Positions 16,031-24,954 of a stretch of 64,000 bases of DNA are shown in pieces. The stretch comes from Fodinibacter sp963695175 (GTDB lineage: Bacteria; Actinomycetota; Actinomycetes; Actinomycetales; Dermatophilaceae). The stretch covers positions 310,001 through 374,000 of the forward strand of contig CAVOGG010000003.1 of assembly GCA_963695175.1 (NCBI GenBank), in the 5' to 3' direction. Below the pieces are notes generated by a model, which did no database searches, was not told the DNA's origin, and saw nothing but the letters and a program-made list of their open reading frames with translations. The stretch's first letter is position 1. Each line of letters begins with the position of its first letter. Made by a program: the position numbers and the translations under genes.

Positions 16031-17503
16031 TCAGCGGCGGGAGCGCTTCTCGCGCACCCGCACCGAGATCTCGATCGGCGTGCCGACGAAGCCGAACTCC
16101 TCACGCAGCCGGCGCTCGACGAACCGCCGGTAACCGGCCTCGATGAACCCCGACGCGAAGAGCACGAACCGCGGCGGGCGGGTGCCGGCCTGGGTCGCGA
16201 ACAGGATGCGGGGCTGCTTGCCACCGCGCACCGGGTGCGGGTGCGCCGCCACGATCTCGCCGAGGAAGGCGTTGAGCCGCCCGGTGGAGATGCGGGTCTC
16301 CCACGAGTCGAGCGCGGTCTCGAGCGCCGGCACGAGCTTGTCCATGTGCCGGCCGGTGCGTGCGGAGACGTTGGCCCGCGGCGCCCACGGGATCTGCACG
16401 AGGTCGCGCTCGATCTCGCGCTCGAGGAAGTGGCGGCGCTCCTCGTCGGTGAGGTCCCACTTGTTGTAGGCGATGACCAGGGCCCGCCCGGCGTCGATGA
16501 CCTGCTGGATGACGCGGACGTCCTGCTCGGAGATGACCTCCGAGGCGTCGACGAGCACGACGGCCACCTCGGCCTTCTCGAGCGCGGTCTGGGTGCGCAG
16601 CGAGGCGTAGAAGTCGGACCCACGGGTCTGGTGCACGCGGCGGCGGATGCCGGCGGTGTCGACGAAGCGCCACGTCTTGCCACCGAGCTCGACCATCTCG
16701 TCGACCGGGTCGCGGGTGGTGCCGGCGACGTTGTCGACGACGACCCGCTCGTGGCCGACCAGCTTGTTGAGCATCGAGGACTTGCCGACGTTCGGGCGGC
16801 CGAGCAGCGCGACCCGGCGCGGGCCACCGCGCTCGTAGGCCCCGCCCATGGCGGACACCTCGGGCATCACCTCGAGCAGCGCGTCGAGGGCGTCACCGCT
16901 CCCCCGCCCGTGCAGCGCGGACACCGGCCACGGCTGGCCCAGGCCCAGGCTCCACAGGGCGGCGGCATCGGCCTCGGTGCGCTGGTCGTCGACCTTGTTG
17001 GCGATGAGCACGACCGGCTTACCGGCCCGGCGCAGCAGCTTGACGCAGTTCTCGTCGTCGTCGGTCGCCCCGACGGTGGCGTCGACGACGAAGAGCACGA
17101 CGTCGGCGAGGTCGACGGCGATCTCGGCCTGCTCGGCCACCCGCAGGTGGATGCCGGTGGCGTCGATGGCCCAGCCGCCGGTGTCGACGAGGGTGAACGG
17201 GTGGCCGACCCACTCGGCGTCGTAGGCGACGCGGTCGCGGGTGACGCCCGGCACGTCCTCGACGACGGCCTCGCGGCGGCCGATGATCCGGTTGACCAGG
17301 GTCGACTTGCCGACGTTCGGGCGGCCGATGACGGCCACGACGGGCAGCGGGCCGCGGTCGGCGTCGGCGTCGAGGGCGTCGTCGCCGCGCTCGAGCAGGG
17401 CGCGGTCCTCGTCACTGAGGTCGAAGTCCTCCAGCCCGGCCCGCAGCGCGCGCTCGACGGCTGCGGGGTCCTGGGTCTGCGTCATGGGGTCCTCGGTGGT
17501 CAT
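16031..17503 (-). CDS. der: Ribosome assembly GTPase Der (EngA)
   Basis: A 490-residue tandem GTPase that acts in 50S ribosomal subunit maturation. Two G domains are seen, each with its own P-loop (GRPNVGKST near 60 and GRPNVGKSS near 225), DTGG/DTAG and NKVD/NKWD motifs. A C-terminal KH-like domain follows. An N-terminal extension of about 55 acidic residues is typical of Actinobacteria. The ATG at 17503 is preferred to a GTG at 17521 because AGGGAG lies 9 nt before it. It is the last gene of the segregation/ribosome block on this strand. Confidence 0.96.
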   Translation of the reverse strand: MTTEDPMTQTQDPAAVERALRAGLEDFDLSDEDRALLERGDDALDADADRGPLPVVAVIGRPNVGKSTLVNRIIGRREAVVEDVPGVTRDRVAYDAEWVGHPFTLVDTGGWAIDATGIHLRVAEQAEIAVDLADVVLFVVDATVGATDDDENCVKLLRRAGKPVVLIANKVDDQRTEADAAALWSLGLGQPWPVSALHGRGSGDALDALLEVMPEVSAMGGAYERGGPRRVALLGRPNVGKSSMLNKLVGHERVVVDNVAGTTRDPVDEMVELGGKTWRFVDTAGIRRRVHQTRGSDFYASLRTQTALEKAEVAVVLVDASEVISEQDVRVIQQVIDAGRALVIAYNKWDLTDEERRHFLEREIERDLVQIPWAPRANVSARTGRHMDKLVPALETALDSWETRISTGRLNAFLGEIVAAHPHPVRGGKQPRILFATQAGTRPPRFVLFASGFIEAGYRRFVERRLREEFGFVGTPIEISVRVREKRSRR

Positions 17504-17555
17504 CCCACCATTCTCCCTCACCCGCGAGGTGCTTCGGTCCAGCCTCGGGCCGGCC

Positions 17556-18245
17556 TCACTCCGCCGTCTCGGCGGCGACCACGTCGAGCACGGCCTCGAC
17601 GCTCTCGTCGAAGTCGAGGTCGGAGGTGTCGACGAGCACGACCCCCTCGGCGGCCTCGGTGAAGGTCGCGACGGTCGAGTCGTCGCGGTCGCGGCGCACC
17701 ACCTGGTCGCGGGTGGCCTCGACGGACGCGGCGTCGACGGTGCCGTGCAGCTCGGCGGAGCGGCGGCGCAGCCGGGCCTCCTCGGAGGCGGTGAGCAGCA
17801 CGCGCACCCGGGCGTCGGGCGCGACGACCGTGGTGATGTCCCGCCCCTCGGCCACCACTCCCCCGGCCTGCTCGGCGATCCGGGCCATCAGGTCGCGCTG
17901 CAGCTGCTGCAGCACCGCGCGCACCGCCAGGTTCGTGGCGACCGCGGAGACGGCGGTGCTGACCCGCGTGGTGCGGATCGCCTCGCTGACGTCGGTGCCA
18001 CCCACGGACACGGTCGAGGCGTCCGGGTCGGTGCCGATCTCGAGCGGGAGGTCGCGCGCGGCGGCGGCAACGGCATCCGTGTCGGTGAGGTCGAGGCCCT
18101 GCTCGAGGCACCACCAGGTGAGCGCGCGGTACATGGCTCCCGTGTCGAGGTAGCCGACGCCGAGCCGGCGGGCCACGGCCCGCGAGACGCTGCTCTTGCC
18201 CGAGCCGGAAGGTCCGTCGATCGCGATCGTCAGGGGTGCGGTCAT
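17556..18245 (-). CDS. cmk: Cytidylate kinase
   Basis: A 229-residue enzyme that phosphorylates CMP and dCMP. It shows the P-loop GPSGSGKSS (11-19) and GYLDTGAMYRALTWW, the CMP-binding signature of the bacterial type. GRDITTVVAPDA is also characteristic. The length is normal. It lies 23 nt after tyrA and 52 nt before der, in the conserved cmk-der pair. Confidence 0.96.
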   Translation of the reverse strand: MTAPLTIAIDGPSGSGKSSVSRAVARRLGVGYLDTGAMYRALTWWCLEQGLDLTDTDAVAAAARDLPLEIGTDPDASTVSVGGTDVSEAIRTTRVSTAVSAVATNLAVRAVLQQLQRDLMARIAEQAGGVVAEGRDITTVVAPDARVRVLLTASEEARLRRRSAELHGTVDAASVEATRDQVVRRDRDDSTVATFTEAAEGVVLVDTSDLDFDESVEAVLDVVAAETAE

Positions 18246-18268
18246 GGGGCGTCAGCCTAGTGGTGGCC

Positions 18269-19348
18269 TCAGCCGTGCAGCCGCCAGCCCCGCTCCTCCA
18301 GGGCCAGGGCCAGCCCGGCCGCGGCGGCGGGGACGACGTCGACCTCGGCGAGCCCGAACGGCTGGCCGAGCCCGTGGTCGAGGTGGAACTCCTCGATGTT
18401 GGTGCCGATCGTGCCGATGTCGGCGAACAACCGGCCCAGCTGCCCCGGCTCGTCGGGGATGAGCACTCGGACCGTGGTGTACGAGGTGGGGGCGGCGCCG
18501 TGCTTGCCCGGGATGCGGGCCTGCCCGGCGTTGCCGGCGGCGATCGCCCGCGCCAGCGTGCCGCGGGCGCCGGGGGCGTCGGTGGAGGCACTCAGGTCGT
18601 CGAGGGCGCCGACGACGCGCTCGAGGTCGGCCACGAGGGCGCTGAGCACCTCGCGCACGGCCGGGGCGTTGCCCGCGAGGATCTGGGTCCACAGGTCGGG
18701 GTCGCTGGCCGCGATCCGGGTGACGTCGCGCAACCCCTGCCCGGCCAGGGCCACCGCGGCCTCGTCGAGGCCCTCGAGCCGGGCCGCGACCAGGCTCGCG
18801 GCCAGCTGCGGCACGTGCGAGACCGCCGCGACGGCCGCGTCATGGCTCTGGGGGTCGAGCCGCCGCACCGCGGCGCCGGCCGACCGCGCCACGGCCGTGA
18901 CCAGCGCGACGACGTCCGGGGCGGTCTCGTCGGTCGGGGTGAGCACCCAGGCGCGCCCGTCGAACAGGTCGTAGCGACCCGCCACCGCCCCGGAGCGCTC
19001 GCGCCCGGCCATCGGGTGGGAGCCGCAGTAGCGGGTGAGGTCGGCGCCGTCGGCCCGCAGGGCGTCGAGCACGGTGCCCTTGACCGACGCGACGTCCGTG
19101 ACGGCGGCCGCGGGCCAGCGGCGCAGGGCGGCGGCCACGCAGACCGCGGTGACGTCCGGCGGGGTGGCGACGACGACGAGGTCGGGCTCGACCGGGCCGT
19201 CCGGCAGCCGCCCGGCGCCGAGGTCGCGGGCCAGGGCCGCGTGGGTGGGGCTGATGTCCTCGAGGGTGACGTCGTCACCCAGCCGGCGCAGGGCCAGCCC
19301 CAGGCTGGTGCCGACCAGCCCGGTGCCGACGACGTGGACCCGGGTCAC
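18269..19348 (-). CDS. tyrA: Prephenate dehydrogenase with ACT domain
   Basis: A 359-residue NAD(P)-dependent enzyme that oxidises prephenate to 4-hydroxyphenylpyruvate for tyrosine synthesis. The N-terminal Rossmann motif is GTGLVGTSLG (7-16). GSHPMAGRERSG is the family signature, with the catalytic histidine. The C-terminal ACT domain (about 285-359, VRVLIPDEPGQLGRLFADIG) probably senses tyrosine. The GTG start overlaps the rluB stop (GTGA). In mycobacteria tyrA is not between rluB and cmk, so it is an insertion in this conserved series. Confidence 0.93.
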   Translation of the reverse strand: MTRVHVVGTGLVGTSLGLALRRLGDDVTLEDISPTHAALARDLGAGRLPDGPVEPDLVVVATPPDVTAVCVAAALRRWPAAAVTDVASVKGTVLDALRADGADLTRYCGSHPMAGRERSGAVAGRYDLFDGRAWVLTPTDETAPDVVALVTAVARSAGAAVRRLDPQSHDAAVAAVSHVPQLAASLVAARLEGLDEAAVALAGQGLRDVTRIAASDPDLWTQILAGNAPAVREVLSALVADLERVVGALDDLSASTDAPGARGTLARAIAAGNAGQARIPGKHGAAPTSYTTVRVLIPDEPGQLGRLFADIGTIGTNIEEFHLDHGLGQPFGLAEVDVVPAAAAGLALALEERGWRLHG

Positions 19349-20244
19349 AGCTCGGCGGCGGCGTAGAGGGCACCGACCTCCGCGCTGGTCAGGTTGCGCC
19401 ACTTGCCCGGCTTGGTGTCGCCGAGGTGGATCGGGCCGACCTGCACGCGGACCAGGGTGATGACCGGGTGGCCGACCTCGGCGAGCATCCGTCGCACGAT
19501 GTGCTTGCGGCCCTCGTGGAGCACCACCTCGACCAGCGCCTTCCCGGGCGCCGAGTCGACGACCCGGAACGAGTCGACCTGCACCGGCCCGTCGTCGAGC
19601 TCGATGCCCTCGCGCAGCCGGCGCCCGAGGTCGCGCGGCACCGGGCCGGGGATCTGGGCGAGGTAGGTCTTGAGGACGCCGTAGCGGGGGTGCTGTAGCC
19701 GGTGCGCGAGGTCACCGTCGTTGGTGAGGATGAGCAGGCCCTCGGTGTCGGCGTCGAGCCGGCCGACGTGGAAGAGCCGCTCCTTGCGGTTGGCGACGAA
19801 GTCGCCGATGTCGACCCGGCCGAGCTCGTCGCTCATCGAGGTCACGACGCCGATCGGCTTGTTGAACGCGAGGTAGACCCGCGACTCGTCGAGCTGCACC
19901 CGCACGCCGTCGACGTGCACGGTCTGGGTGGCGCGGATGCGCACCCCCAGCTCGGTCACGACCTGACCGTCGACCTGCACCCGGCCCTGGCTGATCAGGT
20001 CCTCACAGACCCGCCGGGAGCCGACGCCGGCCGCCGCGAGCAGCTTCTGCAGGCGCACGCCGTCCGGGTCGTGCACGTCGACCGCCGGGCGGCGGGGCCA
20101 CTGCGGCGCCGCCGTCGGCTGGCTGGGCTTGGTGTTGCCGGAGGACCCGCGCTGCGGCTTGCCCTTGCCCTTGGGCTTGGCGCCGGTGGTGGGCGGGCGC
20201 TTCTTGCCACCGGGCGGGGGTCCAGACTTCTTGGCCGGCGTCAT
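19345..20244 (-). CDS. rluB: 23S rRNA pseudouridine synthase RluB-like
   Basis: A 299-residue enzyme. An N-terminal tail of about 50 Lys/Pro/Gly-rich residues is followed by an S4 RNA-binding domain (about 60-105, VRLQKLLAAAGVGSRR). The RsuA/RluB catalytic domain carries HVGRLDADTEGLLILTNDG, which contains the nucleophilic Asp. It should convert a uridine of 23S rRNA to pseudouridine. It sits between scpB (4-nt overlap) and tyrA (4-nt overlap). Confidence 0.93.
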   Translation of the reverse strand: MTPAKKSGPPPGGKKRPPTTGAKPKGKGKPQRGSSGNTKPSQPTAAPQWPRRPAVDVHDPDGVRLQKLLAAAGVGSRRVCEDLISQGRVQVDGQVVTELGVRIRATQTVHVDGVRVQLDESRVYLAFNKPIGVVTSMSDELGRVDIGDFVANRKERLFHVGRLDADTEGLLILTNDGDLAHRLQHPRYGVLKTYLAQIPGPVPRDLGRRLREGIELDDGPVQVDSFRVVDSAPGKALVEVVLHEGRKHIVRRMLAEVGHPVITLVRVQVGPIHLGDTKPGKWRNLTSAEVGALYAAAEL

Positions 20245-20876
20245 CCGCGGCCTCCTTCAGCGATCTCGTCGAGCACGTCGACCTCGGGCAGGTAGGGGGC
20301 CAGGGCGGGCAGGTCGTCGAGGCTCTGCAGCCCCAGCCGCTCCAGGAAGTAGGAGGTCGTCCCGTACAGGATGGCGGTCGACTCCTCGTCGTGCCCCATC
20401 TCCTCGATCAGACCACGGGTGAGCAGGGTGCGGATGACGCCGTCGACGTTGACGCCACGCACCGCCGCGACCCTCGATCGTGACACCGGCTGGCGGTAGG
20501 CGATGACGGCGAGCGTCTCGAGCGAGGCCTGGGTGAGCCGGGCCTGCTGGCCGTCGAGCACGAACTTCTCGACGACCGGGGCGTACTCGTGGCGGCTGTA
20601 CATCCGCCACCCCCCGCCGACCTGGCGCAGGGTGAAGCCGCGGTGCTGCTCGGCGTAGCCCGCCTCGAGCTCGGCCAGGGCCGCCTCGACGTCGGAGACC
20701 GGCTGCTCGAGCACCGACGCCAGCGCCATCGTGGTCACCGGCTCGTCGACGACCATGAGCACCGCCTCGACCGCGCCGTGGATGCCGCCCGGGAAGTCGG
20801 CGACGTCGAACGCGAGCTGCTCCTCGACCGTGGCCGGGGGCTCCTCCACCGTCTCGGGCTCGGGCTGGTCACTCAT
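20241..20876 (-). CDS. scpB: Segregation and condensation protein B
   Basis: A 211-residue winged-helix partner of the SMC-ScpA complex. VEAVLMVVDEPV at the N terminus and LETLAVIAYRQPVSRSRVAAVRGV (positions about 120-143) are the family hallmarks. It binds ScpA and helps SMC in chromosome organisation. The start overlaps the scpA stop by 8 nt, and its own stop overlaps the rluB start. Confidence 0.95.
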   Translation of the reverse strand: MSDQPEPETVEEPPATVEEQLAFDVADFPGGIHGAVEAVLMVVDEPVTTMALASVLEQPVSDVEAALAELEAGYAEQHRGFTLRQVGGGWRMYSRHEYAPVVEKFVLDGQQARLTQASLETLAVIAYRQPVSRSRVAAVRGVNVDGVIRTLLTRGLIEEMGHDEESTAILYGTTSYFLERLGLQSLDDLPALAPYLPEVDVLDEIAEGGRG

Positions 20877-21813
20877 CGGTGCTCTCCTCGGGGGCGGTCT
20901 CTGGTGCGGGCGGGTCGTCGGGCGCCACCGGTGGCGGCTCGTCGAACTCGTCGTCGACCTCGATGTCGCCCTCCTCGGTGCCGGTCCACCGCACGGTCAG
21001 CTCGCCGAGCGCCTCGGCCTGCTCGAAACCGATCGCCGACTCGCGGAACAGCTCGAGCAGCGCGAGGAAGCGGGCGACCACCACGAGCGTGGAGTCGGCA
21101 TCCGCCACCAGGGAGCGGAACGATGCCACCCGTTCGCGGCGCAGCCGGTCGCCGATGATGACGGCCTGCTCGCGCACGCTCACGGCGGGCGCGTGCAGGT
21201 GGGCCAGCCCGACGGTGGGCGCCTGCTTGGGCACCATCGCCCGGGCCGCGATCAGGGCGAGCTGCTCCGGGGTCACCGTCATCAGCAGCTCGGGCAGCAG
21301 CGCCGCGAGGTGGGGTTCGAGGGATGCCGTGCGCGGCTGCATCCGCCCGGCCGTCGCCATCCGCTCGGCGAAGGTGTGCGCGATGTCCTTGAAGGCGCGG
21401 TACTGCAGCAGGCGGGCGAAGAGGATGTCGCGGGCCTCGATGAGCGCGAGGTCGTCCTCGTCCTCGGGGCCGGACTGCGGCAGCAGCCGGGCCGCCTTGA
21501 GGTCGAGCAGGGTCGCGGCGACGAGCAGGAAGTCGGTGGCCTGGGACAGGTCCCAGCCGCCGGGCTTGGCCCGCTCCACCTTGATGTGCGCGATGAAGTC
21601 GTCGGTGACCGTGGCCAGCGAGATCTCGGTGATGTCGAGCTTGTGCTTGCTGATCAGGCCCAGGAGCAGGTCGAAGGGGCCGGTGAAGTTGTCGAGCGTG
21701 ACCTCGAACGCGGTGGCGGCGGCTCGGCGGGTGAGCACCCCGCCGGGCACGACGTCGGCGTGCTCAGGGGTGCGCGGCACGCCGCCCCCGGCCTCGTCGG
21801 GGGCCGTGGTCAT
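20869..21813 (-). CDS. scpA: Segregation and condensation protein A
   Basis: A 314-residue kleisin that bridges the SMC head domains. FEVTLDNFTGPFDLLLGLI and KHKLDITEISLATVTDDF are the conserved N-terminal SMC-neck-binding part. The C terminus (winged helix around FLALLELFRE, then VRWTGTEEGDIEV) binds the SMC head. The tail is acidic and proline-rich. The ATG at 21813 lies 4 nt after the parA stop. The frame is open further upstream but only inside parA. Confidence 0.95.
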   Translation of the reverse strand: MTTAPDEAGGGVPRTPEHADVVPGGVLTRRAAATAFEVTLDNFTGPFDLLLGLISKHKLDITEISLATVTDDFIAHIKVERAKPGGWDLSQATDFLLVAATLLDLKAARLLPQSGPEDEDDLALIEARDILFARLLQYRAFKDIAHTFAERMATAGRMQPRTASLEPHLAALLPELLMTVTPEQLALIAARAMVPKQAPTVGLAHLHAPAVSVREQAVIIGDRLRRERVASFRSLVADADSTLVVVARFLALLELFRESAIGFEQAEALGELTVRWTGTEEGDIEVDDEFDEPPPVAPDDPPAPETAPEESTDE

Positions 21814-21817
21814 CGGA

Positions 21818-22696
21818 TCAGGCCGCCCCACCGCGGGCGATGAGCTCGCGGGCGAGCTGGCGGTAGGCGTCGGCACCCTTGTGGGTGCCGTCGTAGGTGG
21901 TGATCGGCTCGGCGGCCAGGCTCGCGTCCGGGAACTTCACGGTGCGCGAGATGACGGTGTGGAAGACGTCGTCGCCGAAGTGCTCGACGACACTGGCCAC
22001 GACCTCGCGCGAGTGCAGGGTGCGCCCGTCGTACATCGTCGCGAGGATGCCGTCGACCTGCAGGCGGGGGTTGAGCCGGTCGGTGATCTTCTCGATCGTC
22101 TCGACCAGGAGGGCCACGCCGCGCATCGCGAAGAACTCGCACTCGAGCGGGATGATGACGCCGTGCGCCGCCGTGAGGGCGTTGACGGTGAGCAGGCCGA
22201 GCGAGGGCTGGCAGTCGATCAGCACCACGTCGTAGTCGTCGACGACCGGGCGCAGCACGCGGGCCAGGATCTGCTCGCGGGCGACCTCACCGACGAGCTG
22301 CACCTCCGCGGCGGACAGGTCGATGTTGGCCGGGAGGACGTCGAGGCCCTCCCACTTGGTGTGCTTGATGACCTCGCGGATGTCGTGACCGCGCTCGATG
22401 AGCAGGTTGTAGACGGTGACGTCGAGCTCGTTGGTCGGCACGCCCAGGCCCACCGAGAGGGCGCCCTGGGGGTCGAAGTCGACGAGCAGCACCTTGCGGC
22501 CGACCTCGGCCAGCGCCGCGCCGAGGTTGATCGTGGTGGTGGTCTTGCCGACCCCACCCTTCTGGTTGCACATCGCGATGATGCGCGCCGGCCCGTGCGA
22601 CGTGAGGGGCTGGGGCTGAGGGAAGTCCGGTAGCGGCCGGCCGGTCGGGCCCACCTGTCCGGCGGTGCGGATCTGGAACGCCGCGTCGGAATCCAA
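21818..22696 (-). CDS. ParA/Soj-family ATPase
   Basis: A 292-residue deviant Walker A ATPase. It shows CNQKGGVGKTTTTINLG (43-59), VLLVDFDPQG and VLIDCQPSLGLLTVNAL. Genes of this type beside scpA-scpB are orphan ParA proteins without an adjacent parB, so a segregation or positioning role is likely. The start is taken as TTG at 22696, with GGGGAGA just upstream. A TAGGGT -10 element (22755-22760, minus strand) excludes the longer open frame from 22798. A GTG at 22654 is the alternative. Confidence 0.88.
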   Translation of the reverse strand: MDSDAAFQIRTAGQVGPTGRPLPDFPQPQPLTSHGPARIIAMCNQKGGVGKTTTTINLGAALAEVGRKVLLVDFDPQGALSVGLGVPTNELDVTVYNLLIERGHDIREVIKHTKWEGLDVLPANIDLSAAEVQLVGEVAREQILARVLRPVVDDYDVVLIDCQPSLGLLTVNALTAAHGVIIPLECEFFAMRGVALLVETIEKITDRLNPRLQVDGILATMYDGRTLHSREVVASVVEHFGDDVFHTVISRTVKFPDASLAAEPITTYDGTHKGADAYRQLARELIARGGAA

Positions 22697-22754
22697 CTGT
22701 CTCTCCCCGATGCCTTTCGTGCTGTGACGGTCAGCCTCGCGCTGATCGGCCCCG

Positions 22755-22760
22755 ACCCTA
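22755..22760 (-). promoter_or_regulatory. -10 element upstream of the parA gene
   Basis: TAGGGT on the minus strand begins right after the xerD stop codon and gives a leader of about 50 nt containing the GGGGAGA ribosome-binding site. It marks the start of the parA-scpA-scpB-rluB-tyrA-cmk-der run. Confidence 0.4.
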
Positions 22761-23672
22761 TCAGCGCGCACGGGGGTGGCTCTGGGCATACACCTCACGG
22801 AGTCGCTGCACCGTCACTAGCGTGTAGATCTGGGTCGTCGTGACCGAGGCGTGCCCGAGCAGCTCCTGCACGACGCGCACGTCGGCGCCGCCCTCTAGCA
22901 GGTGCGTGGCGAACGAGTGGCGCAGCGTGTGCGGCGACAGGTGTCCCCCGACGTGGGCCCGCTCGGCGCAGGCCCGCAGCACCGACCAGGCGCTCTGTCG
23001 CGACAGCCGGCCGCCACGGGCGTTGAGGAAGAGCGCGGGCGTTCCGACCCCGCGGGCCGCGAAGTCCGGGCGCCCGCGCACCAGCCAGGCGGCCAGCGCC
23101 TCGGCGGCGTACGACCCGAGCGGCACGATCCGCTCCTTGCCGCCCTTGCCGCGCAGCCGCACCACGCCGTCGTCCCCCTCGACGTCGTCCACGTCGAGGC
23201 CGACCGCCTCGGAGATCCGGGCCCCGGTGCCGTAGAGCACCTCGAGCAGCGCGCGGTCGCGCAGGGATGCCGGGGTGTCACCGACCGAGGCCGCCTCCAG
23301 CAGCCGCTCGACGTCGTCGACCGGGATCGCCTTGGGCAGCCGCGAGGGGGTCTTCGGCGGGCTGACCCGGCGGGCCGGGTCGGCGTCGAGCACCCCCTCG
23401 AGGGCCAGGAACCGGTGCAGGCCGCGCACGGCGACCAGGGTGCGGGCCGCCGAGGTCGCCGCGAGAGGCGGGTGCTCGTCATCCCCCTCGCGCAGCCGGG
23501 CGAGGAACTCGGTGACGTGCGCCTCGTTGACGTCCTCCGGGCGCTCGACGCCCACCGAGGCGAGGTAGGCCGACCAGCGACCCAGGTCGCGGCGGTAGGC
23601 CGACAGGGTGTGTCGGGACGCGCCGCGCTCGACGTCGAGGTGGGTCAGCCACGCGTCGACGGCCCGCCCCAC
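22761..23672 (-). CDS. xerD: Tyrosine recombinase XerD
   Basis: A 303-residue site-specific recombinase that, with XerC, resolves chromosome dimers at dif. The N-terminal core-binding domain starts AVDAWLTHLDVERGASRHTL. Catalytic residues are all present: Arg152 (GARISE), Lys176 (GKGGKER), His248 and Arg251 (HTLR), His274 (LLGHAS) and Tyr283. The GTG at 23672 is chosen because the open frame upstream overlaps ald; no clear ribosome-binding site decides it. The position before parA-scpAB is the usual actinobacterial xerD locus. Confidence 0.92.
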   Translation of the reverse strand: MGRAVDAWLTHLDVERGASRHTLSAYRRDLGRWSAYLASVGVERPEDVNEAHVTEFLARLREGDDEHPPLAATSAARTLVAVRGLHRFLALEGVLDADPARRVSPPKTPSRLPKAIPVDDVERLLEAASVGDTPASLRDRALLEVLYGTGARISEAVGLDVDDVEGDDGVVRLRGKGGKERIVPLGSYAAEALAAWLVRGRPDFAARGVGTPALFLNARGGRLSRQSAWSVLRACAERAHVGGHLSPHTLRHSFATHLLEGGADVRVVQELLGHASVTTTQIYTLVTVQRLREVYAQSHPRAR

Positions 23673-23710
23673 CGGTGTGGGGCGGGCCGTCGGCTCGGTC
23701 GGTGCCGCGG

Positions 23711-24826
23711 TCAGGACAGCGCCTCGTCGAGGGTGATGCTGTCCATGCCGAAGGCCTCGGCGACGGCCGCGTAGGTGATGTTGCCGGCATGGGTGTTCAG
23801 GCCCAGTGCCAAGGCGGCGTCGGCCTGCGAGGCGTCCTTCCACCCGCGCTCGGCCAGCTTGATCGCGTACGACATCGTGGCGTTGGTCAGCGCCCAGGTG
23901 GAGGTGTGCGGCACCGCACCGGGCATGTTCGCGACGCAGTAGTAGATCGAGCTGTGCACCTCGAACGTCGGGTCGGCGTGCGTGGTGGGGCGCGAGTGCT
24001 CGAAGCAGCCGCCCTGGTCGATGGCGACGTCGACGAGCACCGAGCCCGGCTTCATCTGCGCGACCATCTCGTCGGTGACGAGCTTGGGGGCCTTCGCGCC
24101 GGGGATCAGCACGGTGCCGATGACCAGGTCGGCGCCGATCACCTGCTCCTTGATCGACATGGCCGACGAGGCGATCTGCGCCACCCGGTTGTCGTAGCGC
24201 CAGAAGCTCATCCGCAGCTTGTCGAGGTCGGTGTCGAGCAGCGTGACGTCGGCACCCATGCCGAGCGCGATGTTCGCGGCGTTCTGGCCGGCGACGCCCG
24301 CGCCGATGACGACGACCTTGGAGTTGGCGACGCCGCCGATGCCGCCCATCAGCACCCCGCCGCCGCCCTGGGCCTTCATCATCGAGTGGGCGCCGACCTG
24401 CGGGGCCAGGCAGCCCGCGACCTCGGACATCGGGTAGAGCAGCGGCAGCAGGCCCGAGGGGAGCTGCACGGTCTCGTACGCGATGGAGGTGACCTTCTTG
24501 TCGACGAGCTCCTTGGTGAGCGGCTCGTCGGCGGCGAGGTGGAGGTAGGTGAACAGGGTCAGGCCCTCACGCAGGCGGTGGTACTCCTCCGCCACCGGTT
24601 CCTTGACCTTCATGACCATGTCCGACTCGCCCCACACGTCGTCGGCGGAGTCGAGGACCGTCGCGCCCTGCGAGACGTACTCCTCGTCGGTGATCGAGGA
24701 GCCGAGCCCGGCACCCTTCTGGACGAACACGTCGTGACCACGACGGACGAGCTCGTGCACGCCCACGGGGGTGATGCCGACGCGGAACTCGTTGTTCTTG
24801 ACCTCGCTGGGGATCCCGACCTTCAC
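23711..24826 (-). CDS. ald: Alanine dehydrogenase
   Basis: A 371-residue NAD-dependent enzyme interconverting alanine and pyruvate plus ammonia. It begins MKVGIPSEVKNNEFRVGITP, the family start. Active-site Lys (MKVKEP) and His (YLHLAAD) are present. The NAD-binding Rossmann motif is VVVIGAGVAGQNAA. The start codon is GTG. The length matches the 371-residue mycobacterial enzyme. It lies directly upstream of xerD. Confidence 0.97.
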   Translation of the reverse strand: MKVGIPSEVKNNEFRVGITPVGVHELVRRGHDVFVQKGAGLGSSITDEEYVSQGATVLDSADDVWGESDMVMKVKEPVAEEYHRLREGLTLFTYLHLAADEPLTKELVDKKVTSIAYETVQLPSGLLPLLYPMSEVAGCLAPQVGAHSMMKAQGGGGVLMGGIGGVANSKVVVIGAGVAGQNAANIALGMGADVTLLDTDLDKLRMSFWRYDNRVAQIASSAMSIKEQVIGADLVIGTVLIPGAKAPKLVTDEMVAQMKPGSVLVDVAIDQGGCFEHSRPTTHADPTFEVHSSIYYCVANMPGAVPHTSTWALTNATMSYAIKLAERGWKDASQADAALALGLNTHAGNITYAAVAEAFGMDSITLDEALS

Positions 24827-24954
24827 GGTTATCTGTCCCTGTCTGACTCGTCGGACACCGCGGCACCGTTGCCGCAGAGGGCTGCGCCCCGATGGAGCGC
24901 GATGCGAGTCTAGACCCGGGCCGCGGTGCGGCCAGACGACCCACAGGAGCGCCC

